A stretch of DNA of 7,745 nt from Chloroflexota bacterium (lineage in GTDB: Bacteria; Chloroflexota; Ktedonobacteria; Ktedonobacterales; Ktedonobacteraceae), in contig VBHI01000257.1 in the NCBI GenBank assembly GCA_005881495.1, forward strand, positions 1 to 7,745, given 5' to 3'. This document shows positions 1 to 7,470 of this stretch, one piece after another. The translations under genes were made by a program, and so were the position numbers. Below the pieces are notes generated by a model. It ran no database searches. It saw nothing but the letters and a program-made list of their open reading frames with translations, and was not told the DNA's origin. Within the stretch, counting starts at the first letter, position 1; each line of letters starts with the position of its first letter.

Positions 1-1815
1 AGGAATTGCTGTAAGTTTTGCAGGATACATTGCGGGACTCTGTGGACGATATAACCTGTTATCCCACCCAAAGGTATCAAGAGCCATTGCATCCGCAGTC
101 ACGGTAATAATGCCTCCGAACAGACTGCGATCAAAGGAAGAGCTTACATGGGATGTACGTGGAAGGAAGAGTCGATGTAAAGGAATAGCGTTGTCTGCAC
201 TATCAAGACAATAGACGAGAGGTCCGTGCTGTAAGGCTACAAGATTCCCATCAGCCTGTATATCCGGGTGGGCATACATGCGTACTACTGGCATAGGTAG
301 CCGCAAAGAGATGATGTCCGAATGTTTCCATGTACGCTCCAGCTTGACATAGCCCATCTCACTCATTGCCTGAATATCAATCAGCTCATTATTCACTAAC
401 AGCGTTGCTTCAGAGCACCATCCAGGAATCCGGAGCCTGACTGCAAATAGGGTGGGCTGTTCCAATTCCAGAGTGAGCGCAACATGCTCATCCCAGGGAT
501 ATTGCGTTTCCTGTCTGAGTATCACTTGCTGACCCTGTATATACAATTGCACAGAGCTTCGTACGTATAAATGCACGGAGACTTCTTGCTCATTTTGAGC
601 ATATATGTATTGACCAAGTGATGCCAACAGGCGTGTAATGTTTGTTGGGCAACATGCACACTCAAACCATTCCTGACGGGCGATATCACCGGAGCTTGCG
701 AGAGGATTCACATAGAAAAAGGTTGTTCCGTCCTGAGAAACACTGCTCAGGACGCCATTATAGAGAGCCTGCTCCAAGACGTCCGCATATTGAGCATCAC
801 ACGCTAACTGTAGCATACGATGACTCCAGAGAACGAGCCCGATGGCTGCGCACGTCTCGGCGTATGCCGTGTCATTTGGTAGATCGTAGTCAGAGGAAAA
901 GCCTTCATTATACATGGAAGAGCCAATCCCGCCAGTAATGAACATGCGTTTGGTGTGCAGGTGATCCCAGAGGCGCTTACATGCCTGTAGAAGCGTTTCA
1001 TCGTTTGTCTCATAGGCAAGATCCGCCATGGCACTACAAAGGTACATTGCACGCACAGCATGACCCACAACTTCTGTTTGCTCACGCACAGGTAGGTGTG
1101 CCTGGTGGTATTCTCTCCCTAATCTGTGAAGGTCAGGCGATTCTTCTGTATCAAAGTAACATGGTGACCGGCCTCGTTCATCAATAAAATACTGGCTGAG
1201 AAGCAAATAGCGTGTATTGCCGGTTAGACGATATAGCTTGATTAGGGCAAGCTCGATTTCTTCGTGACCACAATATCCTCGTTTCTTTCCTGGTTCTGTG
1301 CCGAATACTGTATCGATATAATCAGCGTACCGGCGTACTACATCCAGTAGTGTGGATTTGCCGGTAGCTTGAAAATGAGCCACTCCTGCTTCTATCATGT
1401 GTCCTGCACAATACAGTTCATGTCCATGCCGTAAATTTGTCCAACGCTTGTCTGGCTCAACAACTGTGTAATGAGGATTCAGGTAGCCATCTTGCTGTTG
1501 AGCTGAGGCGATAAGTGCTATGACCGTATCGAGCAAGGCATCAAGTGCCGGATCAGGAAATACTGCCAGGCTATAGCTAGCTGCTTCTATCCACTTTGCT
1601 ACATCAGAGTCCCAGAATTGATGCGGTGCTTTCTCCATCCCGGCTTTCCACTGCAATCTGTAGGCATCAATACGACCTGTTTCTTTACACATATGATAGA
1701 TATGCGGAATGGTCTTTTCTCGATTGATGCGCAGCCTCGGTGCCCAAAATGTATCATCTATCACTACCTTGGAGAATGGCACCGGCTGAAAGGCTCGAGA
1801 CTGAACGTCATGCAT
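1..1815 (-). CDS. GH127 (DUF1680) beta-L-arabinofuranosidase-like glycoside hydrolase, 3' end outside window
   Basis: Reading the complement from the ATG at 1815 gives 605 open codons to the window edge with no stop, so only the C-terminal tail is missing (family members are usually about 630-660 aa). The GH127 catalytic set is visible: E304 in MYNEGF, E320 and C322 in AYAETCAAIG, and C388-C389 in FECACCPTN. Their relative spacing fits HypBA1 Glu322, Glu338, Cys340 and Cys417-Cys418, where a zinc-bound cysteine is the nucleophile. HGHELYCAGH and GHAVRAMYL are further typical blocks. Known members remove terminal beta-L-arabinofuranose from plant glycans; the exact sugar here is inference. There is no signal peptide, so it is probably cytoplasmic and acts on imported oligosaccharides. 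An AAAGGAAG Shine-Dalgarno 10 nt upstream supports this start; an in-frame ATG at 1836 lacks one. It begins 45 nt after the cyclase gene and is visibly less GC-rich than fdrA. Confidence 0.93.
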   Translation of the reverse strand, partial: MHDVQSRAFQPVPFSKVVIDDTFWAPRLRINREKTIPHIYHMCKETGRIDAYRLQWKAGMEKAPHQFWDSDVAKWIEAASYSLAVFPDPALDALLDTVIALIASAQQQDGYLNPHYTVVEPDKRWTNLRHGHELYCAGHMIEAGVAHFQATGKSTLLDVVRRYADYIDTVFGTEPGKKRGYCGHEEIELALIKLYRLTGNTRYLLLSQYFIDERGRSPCYFDTEESPDLHRLGREYHQAHLPVREQTEVVGHAVRAMYLCSAMADLAYETNDETLLQACKRLWDHLHTKRMFITGGIGSSMYNEGFSSDYDLPNDTAYAETCAAIGLVLWSHRMLQLACDAQYADVLEQALYNGVLSSVSQDGTTFFYVNPLASSGDIARQEWFECACCPTNITRLLASLGQYIYAQNEQEVSVHLYVRSSVQLYIQGQQVILRQETQYPWDEHVALTLELEQPTLFAVRLRIPGWCSEATLLVNNELIDIQAMSEMGYVKLERTWKHSDIISLRLPMPVVRMYAHPDIQADGNLVALQHGPLVYCLDSADNAIPLHRLFLPRTSHVSSSFDRSLFGGIITVTADAMALDTFGWDNRLYRPQSPAMYPAKLTAIP

Positions 1816-1825
1816 CTTGTCTCTG

Positions 1826-1833
1826 CTTCCTTT
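1826..1833 (-). promoter_or_regulatory. Shine-Dalgarno of the GH127 gene
   Basis: AAAGGAAG on the minus strand lies 10 nt before the ATG at 1815. It decides between that ATG and the in-frame ATG at 1836, which has no purine-rich tract before it and is preceded directly by an in-frame TGA. Confidence 0.6.
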
Positions 1834-1860
1834 CATTCATCGTGTTCTGTTTCGCGTTGC

Positions 1861-2667
1861 TTACTTCTCCACGAACGCTACCAGCCTGCAGAAAGCCGCC
1901 TCTCCCATGTTGAACTTCCAGGGGAAACAGCCGATCCATAAGCGCATGTCGAGCACCTCGTCGATCATGCCACCTGCATTCTCAACGTGGAAAACTCCGT
2001 GCGGGAATAACTGGTAGTGCATCAGCTGCAGGTCCTCTTCGGGCCAGATTTCTTCAAGCGGCCTGCCCAGCTTCTTAGCGCATTTGGCTGCCAGGTCGGA
2101 ACGGACTATGCGCAGCACTGTATTCATGGGGTGATCCATCGAACTGGCATCAATGGCAAACCAGGAGATCTGCCGCTTCAGTGTCCAGTCGACAAATTCG
2201 TGGGTGGGTCCCGGGTGCATGTTGAAATAACGAATCTCATTCGGCTCGGATTTACCGTACCAGTTGCTTTGATAATGTTTGTGGTAGCCGGTATGCACCA
2301 CCACGATATCGCCAGGCTCGATCCGTATGCCCGTCTTCCGCTCCCACTCCTCAAAGTGCTGGGAGGTATAGATCTCATAATCCCCAATGCCCATAGCCTC
2401 AAGGTCCACTACTACCCCCGGCCCCACCAGCTTGTCCAGCGGAATACTGCCAATATCCTGTCCATTAGTGATGAAGTGCAGTGGGGCATCCAGGTGCGTT
2501 CCTACATGTAGTGTAGACGAGATGAACTGTCCCCCCACTTTTTCAAAGGCGGGGCGTTTGATCCACCTGACAGTAGGCCCTTCATACGTGGCAAAAGAGG
2601 GGGTATTCACGTCCCAGTTTTGCGAAAGGTCAATCACACGCATGTGGCTAAGATCGATTGGCTTCAT
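1861..2667 (-). CDS. Cyclase-family (PF04199) metal-dependent hydrolase, kynurenine formamidase / isatin hydrolase-like
   Basis: The 268-aa protein carries the family metal signature HVGTHLDAPLHF at residues 54-65, with H54, H58 and D60 as expected metal ligands and H64 as the usual catalytic or ligand histidine. VIDLSQNWDVNTP (11-23) is the typical N-terminal strand; GDIVVVHTGY (119-128) and FHVENAG (226-232, with E229 the likely conserved acidic ligand) follow family order. Characterised relatives hydrolyse amide bonds in formamides or small cyclic amides (N-formylkynurenine, isatin) using Zn or Mn in the cytoplasm. The substrate here cannot be read from sequence. The neighbours fdrA and DUF1116 suggest an N-carbamoyl or cyclic amide compound, which is inference. 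The ATG at 2667 is chosen because AAGGAG lies 8 nt upstream. Length is slightly above the 210-260 aa common in the family. No signal peptide or membrane segment is seen. Confidence 0.9.
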   Translation of the reverse strand: MKPIDLSHMRVIDLSQNWDVNTPSFATYEGPTVRWIKRPAFEKVGGQFISSTLHVGTHLDAPLHFITNGQDIGSIPLDKLVGPGVVVDLEAMGIGDYEIYTSQHFEEWERKTGIRIEPGDIVVVHTGYHKHYQSNWYGKSEPNEIRYFNMHPGPTHEFVDWTLKRQISWFAIDASSMDHPMNTVLRIVRSDLAAKCAKKLGRPLEEIWPEEDLQLMHYQLFPHGVFHVENAGGMIDEVLDMRLWIGCFPWKFNMGEAAFCRLVAFVEK

Positions 2668-2675
2668 GGTTTCTT

Positions 2676-2682
2676 CTCCTTA
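2676..2682 (-). promoter_or_regulatory. Shine-Dalgarno of the cyclase gene, overlapping the small ORF stop codon
   Basis: The minus strand reads TAAGGAG here. The TAA ends the small upstream ORF and AAGGAG is the cyclase ribosome binding site, 8 nt before its ATG at 2667. Such stop/SD overlap is typical of translationally coupled genes and favours one transcript through this junction. Confidence 0.6.
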
Positions 2683-2844
2683 CTTTCCTTGATTTACGAC
2701 TGCATCCAAAATAATCTGGTCGATCAACTGCTCGACCGGGGTGCGATCAGCGGTAAAATAGACTGTGCGCGCGTGCTCCTCGCGTCTATTGGGGTGTACG
2801 AGTGCATCCATACTCGTCGTTAGATTGCGCTGGTATCCGCCCAT
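2680..2844 (-). CDS. Small hypothetical protein (54 aa), possibly a gene remnant
   Basis: This ORF fills most of the 215-nt gap between the DUF1116 and cyclase genes. From the ATG at 2844 it gives 54 residues; a second in-frame ATG at 2811 gives 43. An in-frame TAA at 2863-2865 bounds it upstream, so it is not an extension of a neighbour. Neither start has a clear Shine-Dalgarno, which is the main doubt. The C-terminal part (ARTVYFTADRTPVEQL followed by IDQIILDAV) is a strand plus amphipathic helix and faintly recalls the C-terminus of small P-loop kinases; that likeness is too weak for a call. The stop overlaps the cyclase Shine-Dalgarno. It could be a genuine small operon protein, the surviving end of a larger deleted gene, or chance. 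I do not recognise the family. Confidence 0.35.
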   Translation of the reverse strand: MGGYQRNLTTSMDALVHPNRREEHARTVYFTADRTPVEQLIDQIILDAVVNQGK

Positions 2845-2882
2845 CAGCAGTAACGAGGCGCTTTACAAACCGTCCTGCCTTT

Positions 2883-4295
2883 TTATCCTCCTCCCTGTAT
2901 GTTAGCCGCCAGGTCGCGCACTGCTGCGACAAAGCACTCCATTGGCGGGCGCACAAGGCCCGCGCCAACCTGACCTATGCCTGGCAGGCGATGGGCAATA
3001 CCGGTGTTGATGATCGGCAACAGTTGCTGGCGCACGACTTGCCGGATATCAATGCCCACGGGTGAGCCACGAAAACTCAGTGGAGGCAGTTGATACTGAC
3101 TTTCCTCAGCCACCGTGATATCGTACATCTCCAATGTATACCGCAGCGCATCGGCAGGCGTCCCGCCAATGAACCGTACAATGGCGGGTGCTGTCGCCAT
3201 GGCGAACCCGCCAATGCCAGCCGTCTCCGTGATGGCGCTATCGCCGATATCCGGGTTGGCGTCTTCCTCCGAGAAGCCGCTAAAATAGAGCCCCTTGACT
3301 GGCTGCGCCGGGGCTATGTACCAGCTGTTGCCCAGGCCACTCACGCGAATGCCGAAATCCGTGCCATTGCGAGCCAGGGTGGTCACCACGCTACTGAAAG
3401 GAATGCCGTGAGACGCCAATGTTGCTGCTTTACACGTTGCCATCGAGAGGTTTACGAAAAAGTGATCATTGCCATGGATGAAGCGCAATACACTGGCCGT
3501 CTCCTCCGTGGATGTTCCCGTCTCCACCAGGTACGGCGCGACCTCTCGCAGGAAGAGCGAAGTTGCCGCTTTGTTGCGATTGTGGCACTCGTCGCCCATG
3601 AGCAGCGCCTGCGCTATTATAGTCTTTAACTCCAAACCGCCCATTGCGCGCACCGCGCGGGCCAGTGCCGGGCCCAGCACCTGCTGCATCCAGCGCAGCT
3701 TTGTCAAGACCTCGGGGCTATTGGCACCATAGCGCAACACCTTGCCCAGTCCCTCATTCAAGGTGCTGAACGCCTGGTGTCCGGAGATCGGCTCCTCTAT
3801 CACCTGGACTGGCATGGATGCCGAGACGACACCGGCCATTGGCCCAACTGCATGAAAGTGGTGGCAGGGAGCGAAAGCGATATCGCCACTTGCCGCCAGG
3901 CGCTCTGCGGCTGCTATGTCCGGTGCTAGTTCCTCGTAGAGCAGCGCGCCCGTGATCGCGCCACGCAAGGGACCCGACATGCGCTCCCAGGTGATAGGCG
4001 GCCCGGCGTGCAGCAGCAGGTGCTTATGCATCCCGGGGATCGCCTCACCTGCCGGTTGCACGTCAACGAGGCGCGGACGCGCGGCCATCATGCGTTGTAC
4101 TACCTCCTGATTGGCATGGTCGACGCGTGGGTCTCCCAGCAGCACGCTCAGTGCCGCATCGCTATTGCCCGGCGCAGGCTGCCAGGTGACATGTGTTACG
4201 GGCACACCCTGGGTAGCCAGCGCGTCGGCGAAGAGATCGGCCCCAACATTAATGATGTGCAAGGGAGAGTCAAAAAGGTCAGCAGCCTCAGTCAT
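2883..4295 (-). CDS. DUF1116 (YlbE/AllG-family) protein, probable carbamoyltransferase-complex subunit
   Basis: The 470-aa protein shows the conserved DUF1116 blocks in order: APCHHFHAVGPMAGVVS (142-158), LMGDECHNRNKA (232-243), ARNGTDFGIRVSG (308-320), GDSAITETAGIGGFAMATA (351-369) and NTGIAHRLPGIGQVGAG (430-446). Members sit almost invariably beside fdrA. In E. coli the homologue YlbE (AllG) acts with FdrA (AllF) and YlbF (AllH) in oxamate carbamoyl transfer, turning oxalurate and phosphate into oxamate and carbamoyl phosphate. The family assignment is firm; the same reaction here is inference, since YlbF is not seen. The start ATG overlaps the fdrA stop by 8 nt (ATGACTGA), and GAGGAG at 4303-4308 inside the fdrA 3' end lies 7 nt upstream. 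That implies co-transcription and translational coupling. No membrane segments are evident. The length is complete, somewhat longer than E. coli YlbE. Confidence 0.92.
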   Translation of the reverse strand: MTEAADLFDSPLHIINVGADLFADALATQGVPVTHVTWQPAPGNSDAALSVLLGDPRVDHANQEVVQRMMAARPRLVDVQPAGEAIPGMHKHLLLHAGPPITWERMSGPLRGAITGALLYEELAPDIAAAERLAASGDIAFAPCHHFHAVGPMAGVVSASMPVQVIEEPISGHQAFSTLNEGLGKVLRYGANSPEVLTKLRWMQQVLGPALARAVRAMGGLELKTIIAQALLMGDECHNRNKAATSLFLREVAPYLVETGTSTEETASVLRFIHGNDHFFVNLSMATCKAATLASHGIPFSSVVTTLARNGTDFGIRVSGLGNSWYIAPAQPVKGLYFSGFSEEDANPDIGDSAITETAGIGGFAMATAPAIVRFIGGTPADALRYTLEMYDITVAEESQYQLPPLSFRGSPVGIDIRQVVRQQLLPIINTGIAHRLPGIGQVGAGLVRPPMECFVAAVRDLAANIQGGG

Positions 4296-5937
4296 GGTCG
4301 ATCTCCTCGGCTTGAAAGGTGGCGCTGGTATCAGCGTCGCTCACGAATGAGGCGGCAGCCAGTGCAGCAGCCACGTTGCTTTCAAATACCAGCGCGCCAG
4401 CCGCTTCGAGCGCTGTACGCTGCATCGAGAGGCGCTGTGGATCGCCCTCAGTTCCGCAGAGCGAGACGATCACCTGCAGAGATCGCCCCACAGCAGTAGC
4501 CGTGGCACGCGCCTGGTTAATTGCTGGTACATAGACTGCCGCCGGATTCTGGTGCGCACAGAATCCCAGGATGATATCCAGCAGAATTACCGCTGTCTCC
4601 GGGTCTTCTGCAGCGCGAGCCAGGTATTGCAAGCGCAGCCTTGGGTCAATCATCGGGTGCGGTCGGCCCCGCGTGAACTCGTCGGAGCCCAGGTCCAGTG
4701 CTGTGTGACCGCGATACATTTCGCCAGGTGCCAGCGCCCACTCCGGACGGAGAGGAATATTGGACGCCATTGCACCCACCCGCTCACTGAGCAGCAGCAT
4801 CGCCTCGTCACAAAGCGTGCCTCCAGAATAGAGTGCGCGAATGTAGCGCTGCGACGAGGCCAGCTTCTTGCGCTCAGCTGTCAGGTCGTACATGAGGGGC
4901 GTACTTTTGCCCGGCACACGAGAGGGATCACCACCTGCCAGCGAGACCGCCAGTACAGCACCCTCGGTCAACGTCCGCACCAGGTGGACGTTCCCGGATA
5001 CTGCGAACTGCTCAGGTACAGCGCCAGGAAAGACGACCACCACCGGTTTTGCGAGTCGCATTGCCGCCAGGAGCTCGTGCGCCACCCGCGGAGCTGGTGG
5101 CTTGGAGACCAGGATGATCACCTCGGTTTGCGGATCGTCGGCCAGCATTTCTAGCCCGCTGCGCATCATAACACCGCCAATAGCCTCAGACAGGTCGCGC
5201 CCACCCGTGCCGATGGCCTGGGAGACGCCCAGGCCAGCTGCGGCAATCAGACAGGTAATCTGCTGCATCCCGGTGCCTGATGCCCCGACGATACCTATGG
5301 AGCCGCGTGGCACCACGTTACTAAAGCCCAGCCCGACGCCGTTAATAATGGCAGTGCCGCAGTCGGGTCCCATCATCAGTAGCCCTTTCCTGAGTGCCAG
5401 AGCCTTGAGCTGCTGCTCATACACAATGGGCACGTTGTCACTGAAGAGGAAGACATGCAGTCCGTGGTGCAGCGCCTGCTCGGCTTCGAGCCAGGCATGT
5501 TCTCCGGCTACGGTTATCACCGCAAGATTCGCAGTCTTGTCGCGCCGCAGCGCTATCTCTAGCGAACCGGCAGACCTACCCTCCAGGTAGGGTTCCACCA
5601 GGGTCCCCGCCCTAACCCCTACACGAGCACCAGAGTCTCCACGGTCTCCAGGTGAAGTAAGGCGCTTCTCTGCGACGGTCAGCGCTACCTCCGCATGTGC
5701 CTCATCTATTGTACGTACCACTATCAGCAAGTCCTCCGGGCCAGGTGTCGTCTCCTGCTTGGCGAGAAATGCAACGGGGAGCAGGTTGGAGTTGTGCAAC
5801 AGTTCGCGGTTCAATTCCGTGGCCATGACCACGCCGACATCCTCTACCCCCGGAAGATCCTTAACGGCCTGGGCTACGGACATGAGGGTGATCGAATCGT
5901 AGTACGTATTACGCTTGAGCAGCGCCCGTATGGCCAT
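4288..5937 (-). CDS. fdrA: FdrA family protein (succinyl-CoA synthetase alpha-like), probable carbamoyltransferase subunit
   Basis: The protein is 549 aa from the ATG at 5937, close to E. coli FdrA. The reading frame opens further to an ATG at 5982, but AGGAGG at 5944-5949 is 6 nt before 5937 and the resulting N-terminus MAIRALLKRNTYYDSITLMS matches the family pattern. Blocks visible: MGPDCGTAIINGVGLGFSN (189-207), SIGIVGASGTGMQQ (213-226) and GTGGRDLSEAIGG (243-255) in the nucleotide/CoA-ligase-like core, LYSGGTLCDEA (369-379), GSDEFTRGRPHPMIDP (417-432) and ILLDIILGFCAHQNPAA (451-467). FdrA was first noted in E. coli as a multicopy suppressor of dominant-negative FtsH, and later linked with YlbE and YlbF to oxamate carbamoyl transfer in allantoin catabolism. 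It resembles succinyl-CoA synthetase alpha but is not a simple CoA ligase. It is first in the visible operon and overlaps the DUF1116 gene. An insertion sequence ends 91 nt upstream and may alter its expression. Confidence 0.93.
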   Translation of the reverse strand: MAIRALLKRNTYYDSITLMSVAQAVKDLPGVEDVGVVMATELNRELLHNSNLLPVAFLAKQETTPGPEDLLIVVRTIDEAHAEVALTVAEKRLTSPGDRGDSGARVGVRAGTLVEPYLEGRSAGSLEIALRRDKTANLAVITVAGEHAWLEAEQALHHGLHVFLFSDNVPIVYEQQLKALALRKGLLMMGPDCGTAIINGVGLGFSNVVPRGSIGIVGASGTGMQQITCLIAAAGLGVSQAIGTGGRDLSEAIGGVMMRSGLEMLADDPQTEVIILVSKPPAPRVAHELLAAMRLAKPVVVVFPGAVPEQFAVSGNVHLVRTLTEGAVLAVSLAGGDPSRVPGKSTPLMYDLTAERKKLASSQRYIRALYSGGTLCDEAMLLLSERVGAMASNIPLRPEWALAPGEMYRGHTALDLGSDEFTRGRPHPMIDPRLRLQYLARAAEDPETAVILLDIILGFCAHQNPAAVYVPAINQARATATAVGRSLQVIVSLCGTEGDPQRLSMQRTALEAAGALVFESNVAAALAAASFVSDADTSATFQAEEIDHD

Positions 5938-5943
5938 AGGTAG

Positions 5944-5949
5944 CCTCCT
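5944..5949 (-). promoter_or_regulatory. Shine-Dalgarno of fdrA (decides the start)
   Basis: A perfect AGGAGG on the minus strand with 6-nt spacing to the ATG at 5937. The upstream alternative ATG at 5982 would place this site inside the coding region and add 15 residues unlike other FdrA N-termini. Confidence 0.8.
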
Positions 5950-6024
5950 ACTTATTCGCAATCTTTGCCCAAATATTACCACAAAAACGCGGCCAGGATG
6001 CTCTGTCTATAGCTAACATGCCCT

Positions 6025-6028
6025 AAAT
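6025..6028. repeat. Left copy of target-site duplication (AAAT, or TAAATA at 6024-6029)
   Basis: AAAT directly abuts the left inverted repeat and recurs directly after the right one at 7573-7576. If the element is taken to begin with CC at 6030, the duplication becomes six bases, TAAATA. The two readings cannot be separated because T and A flank the ends symmetrically. Confidence 0.65.
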
Positions 6029-6054
6029 ACCTAAGTTTGGCCCAAATTAATGGC
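6029..6054 (+). repeat. Left terminal inverted repeat of the insertion sequence
   Basis: It begins ACCTAAGTTTGGCCC and pairs with the complement of 7547-7572 at 20 of 26 positions; mismatches fall at positions 7, 11, 13, 19, 22 and 25. It contains the near-palindrome TTTGGCCCAAA. The transposase stop codon (TAG, complement of 6031-6033) lies inside it, so the last transposase residues are encoded by the repeat. Confidence 0.8.
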
Positions 6055-7455
6055 AACATGCATGGGAGCAAGCAATTGGCGCAACGAAAAAAGGATGCGA
6101 CGAGCCAGGAGAGCGTCCTGGTTGAGGACAATCTCCAGGAGCTGTCCGCAGGCATCCCACCGCAGAAAGCCACTGATATGAAAGACATCGCGCACCATGC
6201 GCAAAGGACCATAGTGCGGCAAAGGTTCACGGCTCGAGAGGGGTATCAGCTGGGCCTGCTCAGGTTCAGTTGGAGCAGGAGTGTTGAGCCACTCATGAGC
6301 CCAGACAATCACATTGTGAGCCAGGCTGCCCAAGAGCATCAGCATTTGTTGGGCTTCAAAACGCTTTTTGTTGCGTTTGGTCAAGCCGATGCCCTTGTCT
6401 TCTTTGAAGCTGGTCTCGATGCCCCCGCCTCGTTGGTCGTAGAGGCTGACCAGAGCTTGCAACACCATCTGCTCATCGGCAGGCGCTTGCAGAGGCACGC
6501 CTGCCAGGTGAAACACTGCCTGATCCGAAAGCGAGCAAATCAACACGCCCACGCCCCACTGACCGTTGGCTTTGCGCGAGCGAACCGCAGCCCGACGAAC
6601 CGGGCGCACAAAAGCGGTGGGCTCCTCGCACACCCAGCCGATTTGTCTCTCAGGAACCTGGGTATCGGTCATCCAGTGCTGGACGGTAGTGGCCAGCTGA
6701 CGAGACTGTTGCCCCGAACACGCTTTGCCCAGCACCTCATAGCCCTGCTCCAGCAGCCAATTCAGGTTGGGCATGCTCCCGCCTCCAGCATCGATGCGCA
6801 CCAGTGTACGTTGACGTTGCTCAGCGTCGAGCTGCAACGTGTTTTGAGCAGCGCTTACCAACGTCTGCAAGGTGGCATTGAGTTGGCAATTGCCGGGAAA
6901 GAGACGATCCACGACCACTTCCTGATAACGCCAAGCCAGCACGCGCCCAAGCTGCCGCCCCCGTCGATTGCGAGCGGCATTGGCAAAATAGCCTTTCGTG
7001 GCAAACGCTGCCTGTTTGCCACAGAGCCAGCCGCAGAGGTCTACATCCAGAATTTGCCAGTCAGCACGATAGTCATGGCGAAAGCCGCGACTATGCGTGC
7101 GATAGATCTCATCCATGGCTTGCTCCATCTGGGCGACCTGCGTCGGGGTGCAGGCATCCAACGTTTGTTGCACGACCGATTGCTCCGCGCAGCACTTTCG
7201 TCCAAAGGCTTGTTGCAAAGCGCGGTCGGCTCGCAACAGGGTGTTGATTTCTACCAGCCCGTGGGCTCCCGCCAACAACGTGATGAAGCTATCGTAGAGC
7301 TTGTCCTGGGGCGTGTGCTTGACGGTCTTTTGCTCAATCTGCACATGTGCTCGAATCGGTTCAAACACCTTGCGTTGCTCCAAGACGACTCCCAATGCCG
7401 CCAGGCTGGCGGCTGGGGTAAAATGACAGGTGGTTTCTGTGATACACTCGTTCAT
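6031..7455 (-). CDS. DDE transposase (DDE_Tnp_1-like, IS4 clan)
   Basis: The 474-aa intact protein has the RNase H-fold DDE layout: ILDVDLCGW (135-143, D137/D139) for the first aspartate, RIDAGGGS (220-227, D222) for the second, and YDQRGGGIETSFKEDK (339-354) for the third acidic residue, E347. The last block follows the IS4-clan Y-x2-R-E-x6-K signature with one extra residue between R342 and E347. FEAQQMLMLLGSLAHNVIVW (366-385) is the usual helix after the catalytic glutamate. It cuts and joins the element ends. The ATG at 7455 is chosen because AGGAGG lies 9 nt upstream; an inverted repeat in the leader covers part of that site. The stop lies in the left inverted repeat. TTA, CTA and TCA codons are almost absent, which leaves a long open frame on the opposite strand. 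It is transcribed towards fdrA. Confidence 0.93.
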   Translation of the reverse strand: MNECITETTCHFTPAASLAALGVVLEQRKVFEPIRAHVQIEQKTVKHTPQDKLYDSFITLLAGAHGLVEINTLLRADRALQQAFGRKCCAEQSVVQQTLDACTPTQVAQMEQAMDEIYRTHSRGFRHDYRADWQILDVDLCGWLCGKQAAFATKGYFANAARNRRGRQLGRVLAWRYQEVVVDRLFPGNCQLNATLQTLVSAAQNTLQLDAEQRQRTLVRIDAGGGSMPNLNWLLEQGYEVLGKACSGQQSRQLATTVQHWMTDTQVPERQIGWVCEEPTAFVRPVRRAAVRSRKANGQWGVGVLICSLSDQAVFHLAGVPLQAPADEQMVLQALVSLYDQRGGGIETSFKEDKGIGLTKRNKKRFEAQQMLMLLGSLAHNVIVWAHEWLNTPAPTEPEQAQLIPLSSREPLPHYGPLRMVRDVFHISGFLRWDACGQLLEIVLNQDALLARRILFSLRQLLAPMHVAINLGQT

Positions 7456-7464
7456 GATGTGGCT

Positions 7465-7470
7465 CCTCCT
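7465..7470 (-). promoter_or_regulatory. Shine-Dalgarno of the transposase
   Basis: AGGAGG on the minus strand lies 9 nt before the ATG at 7455 and continues as AGGAGGAG to 7463, which gives a 7-nt spacing. Its first bases, AGG, are part of the hairpin stem at 7468-7475. Confidence 0.75.

Noticed and set aside
804..1187. Open frames on both strands inside the GH127 gene
   Set aside because: They lie inside a continuous 605-codon frame with all GH127 catalytic residues and have no recognisable features.
2017..2511. Plus-strand open frame of 164 codons inside the cyclase gene
   Set aside because: It is the in-register antisense of the cyclase codons; the cyclase frame carries the family metal motif and a good Shine-Dalgarno.
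5973..5978. TAATAT on the minus strand as a -10 box for fdrA, 35 nt before its start
   Set aside because: The hexamer 17 nt further upstream is GCATCC, far from a -35 consensus, so there is not enough to call a promoter.
5964..5978. TTTGCCCAAATATTA upstream of fdrA resembles TTTGGCCCAAATTAAT in the left inverted repeat (6036-6051)
   Set aside because: The match is short, needs a gap and occurs once; it may be chance and does not by itself show a second transposase site or a nested IS end.
5938..5982. N-terminal extension of FdrA from an ATG at 5982
   Set aside because: The perfect AGGAGG at 5944-5949 and the match of the shorter N-terminus to other FdrA proteins favour the ATG at 5937.
5980..6028. 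GC-rich stretch followed by five T on the minus strand as a terminator between transposase and fdrA
   Set aside because: GGCCGCG before the T-run does not form a stem of useful length with neighbouring bases.
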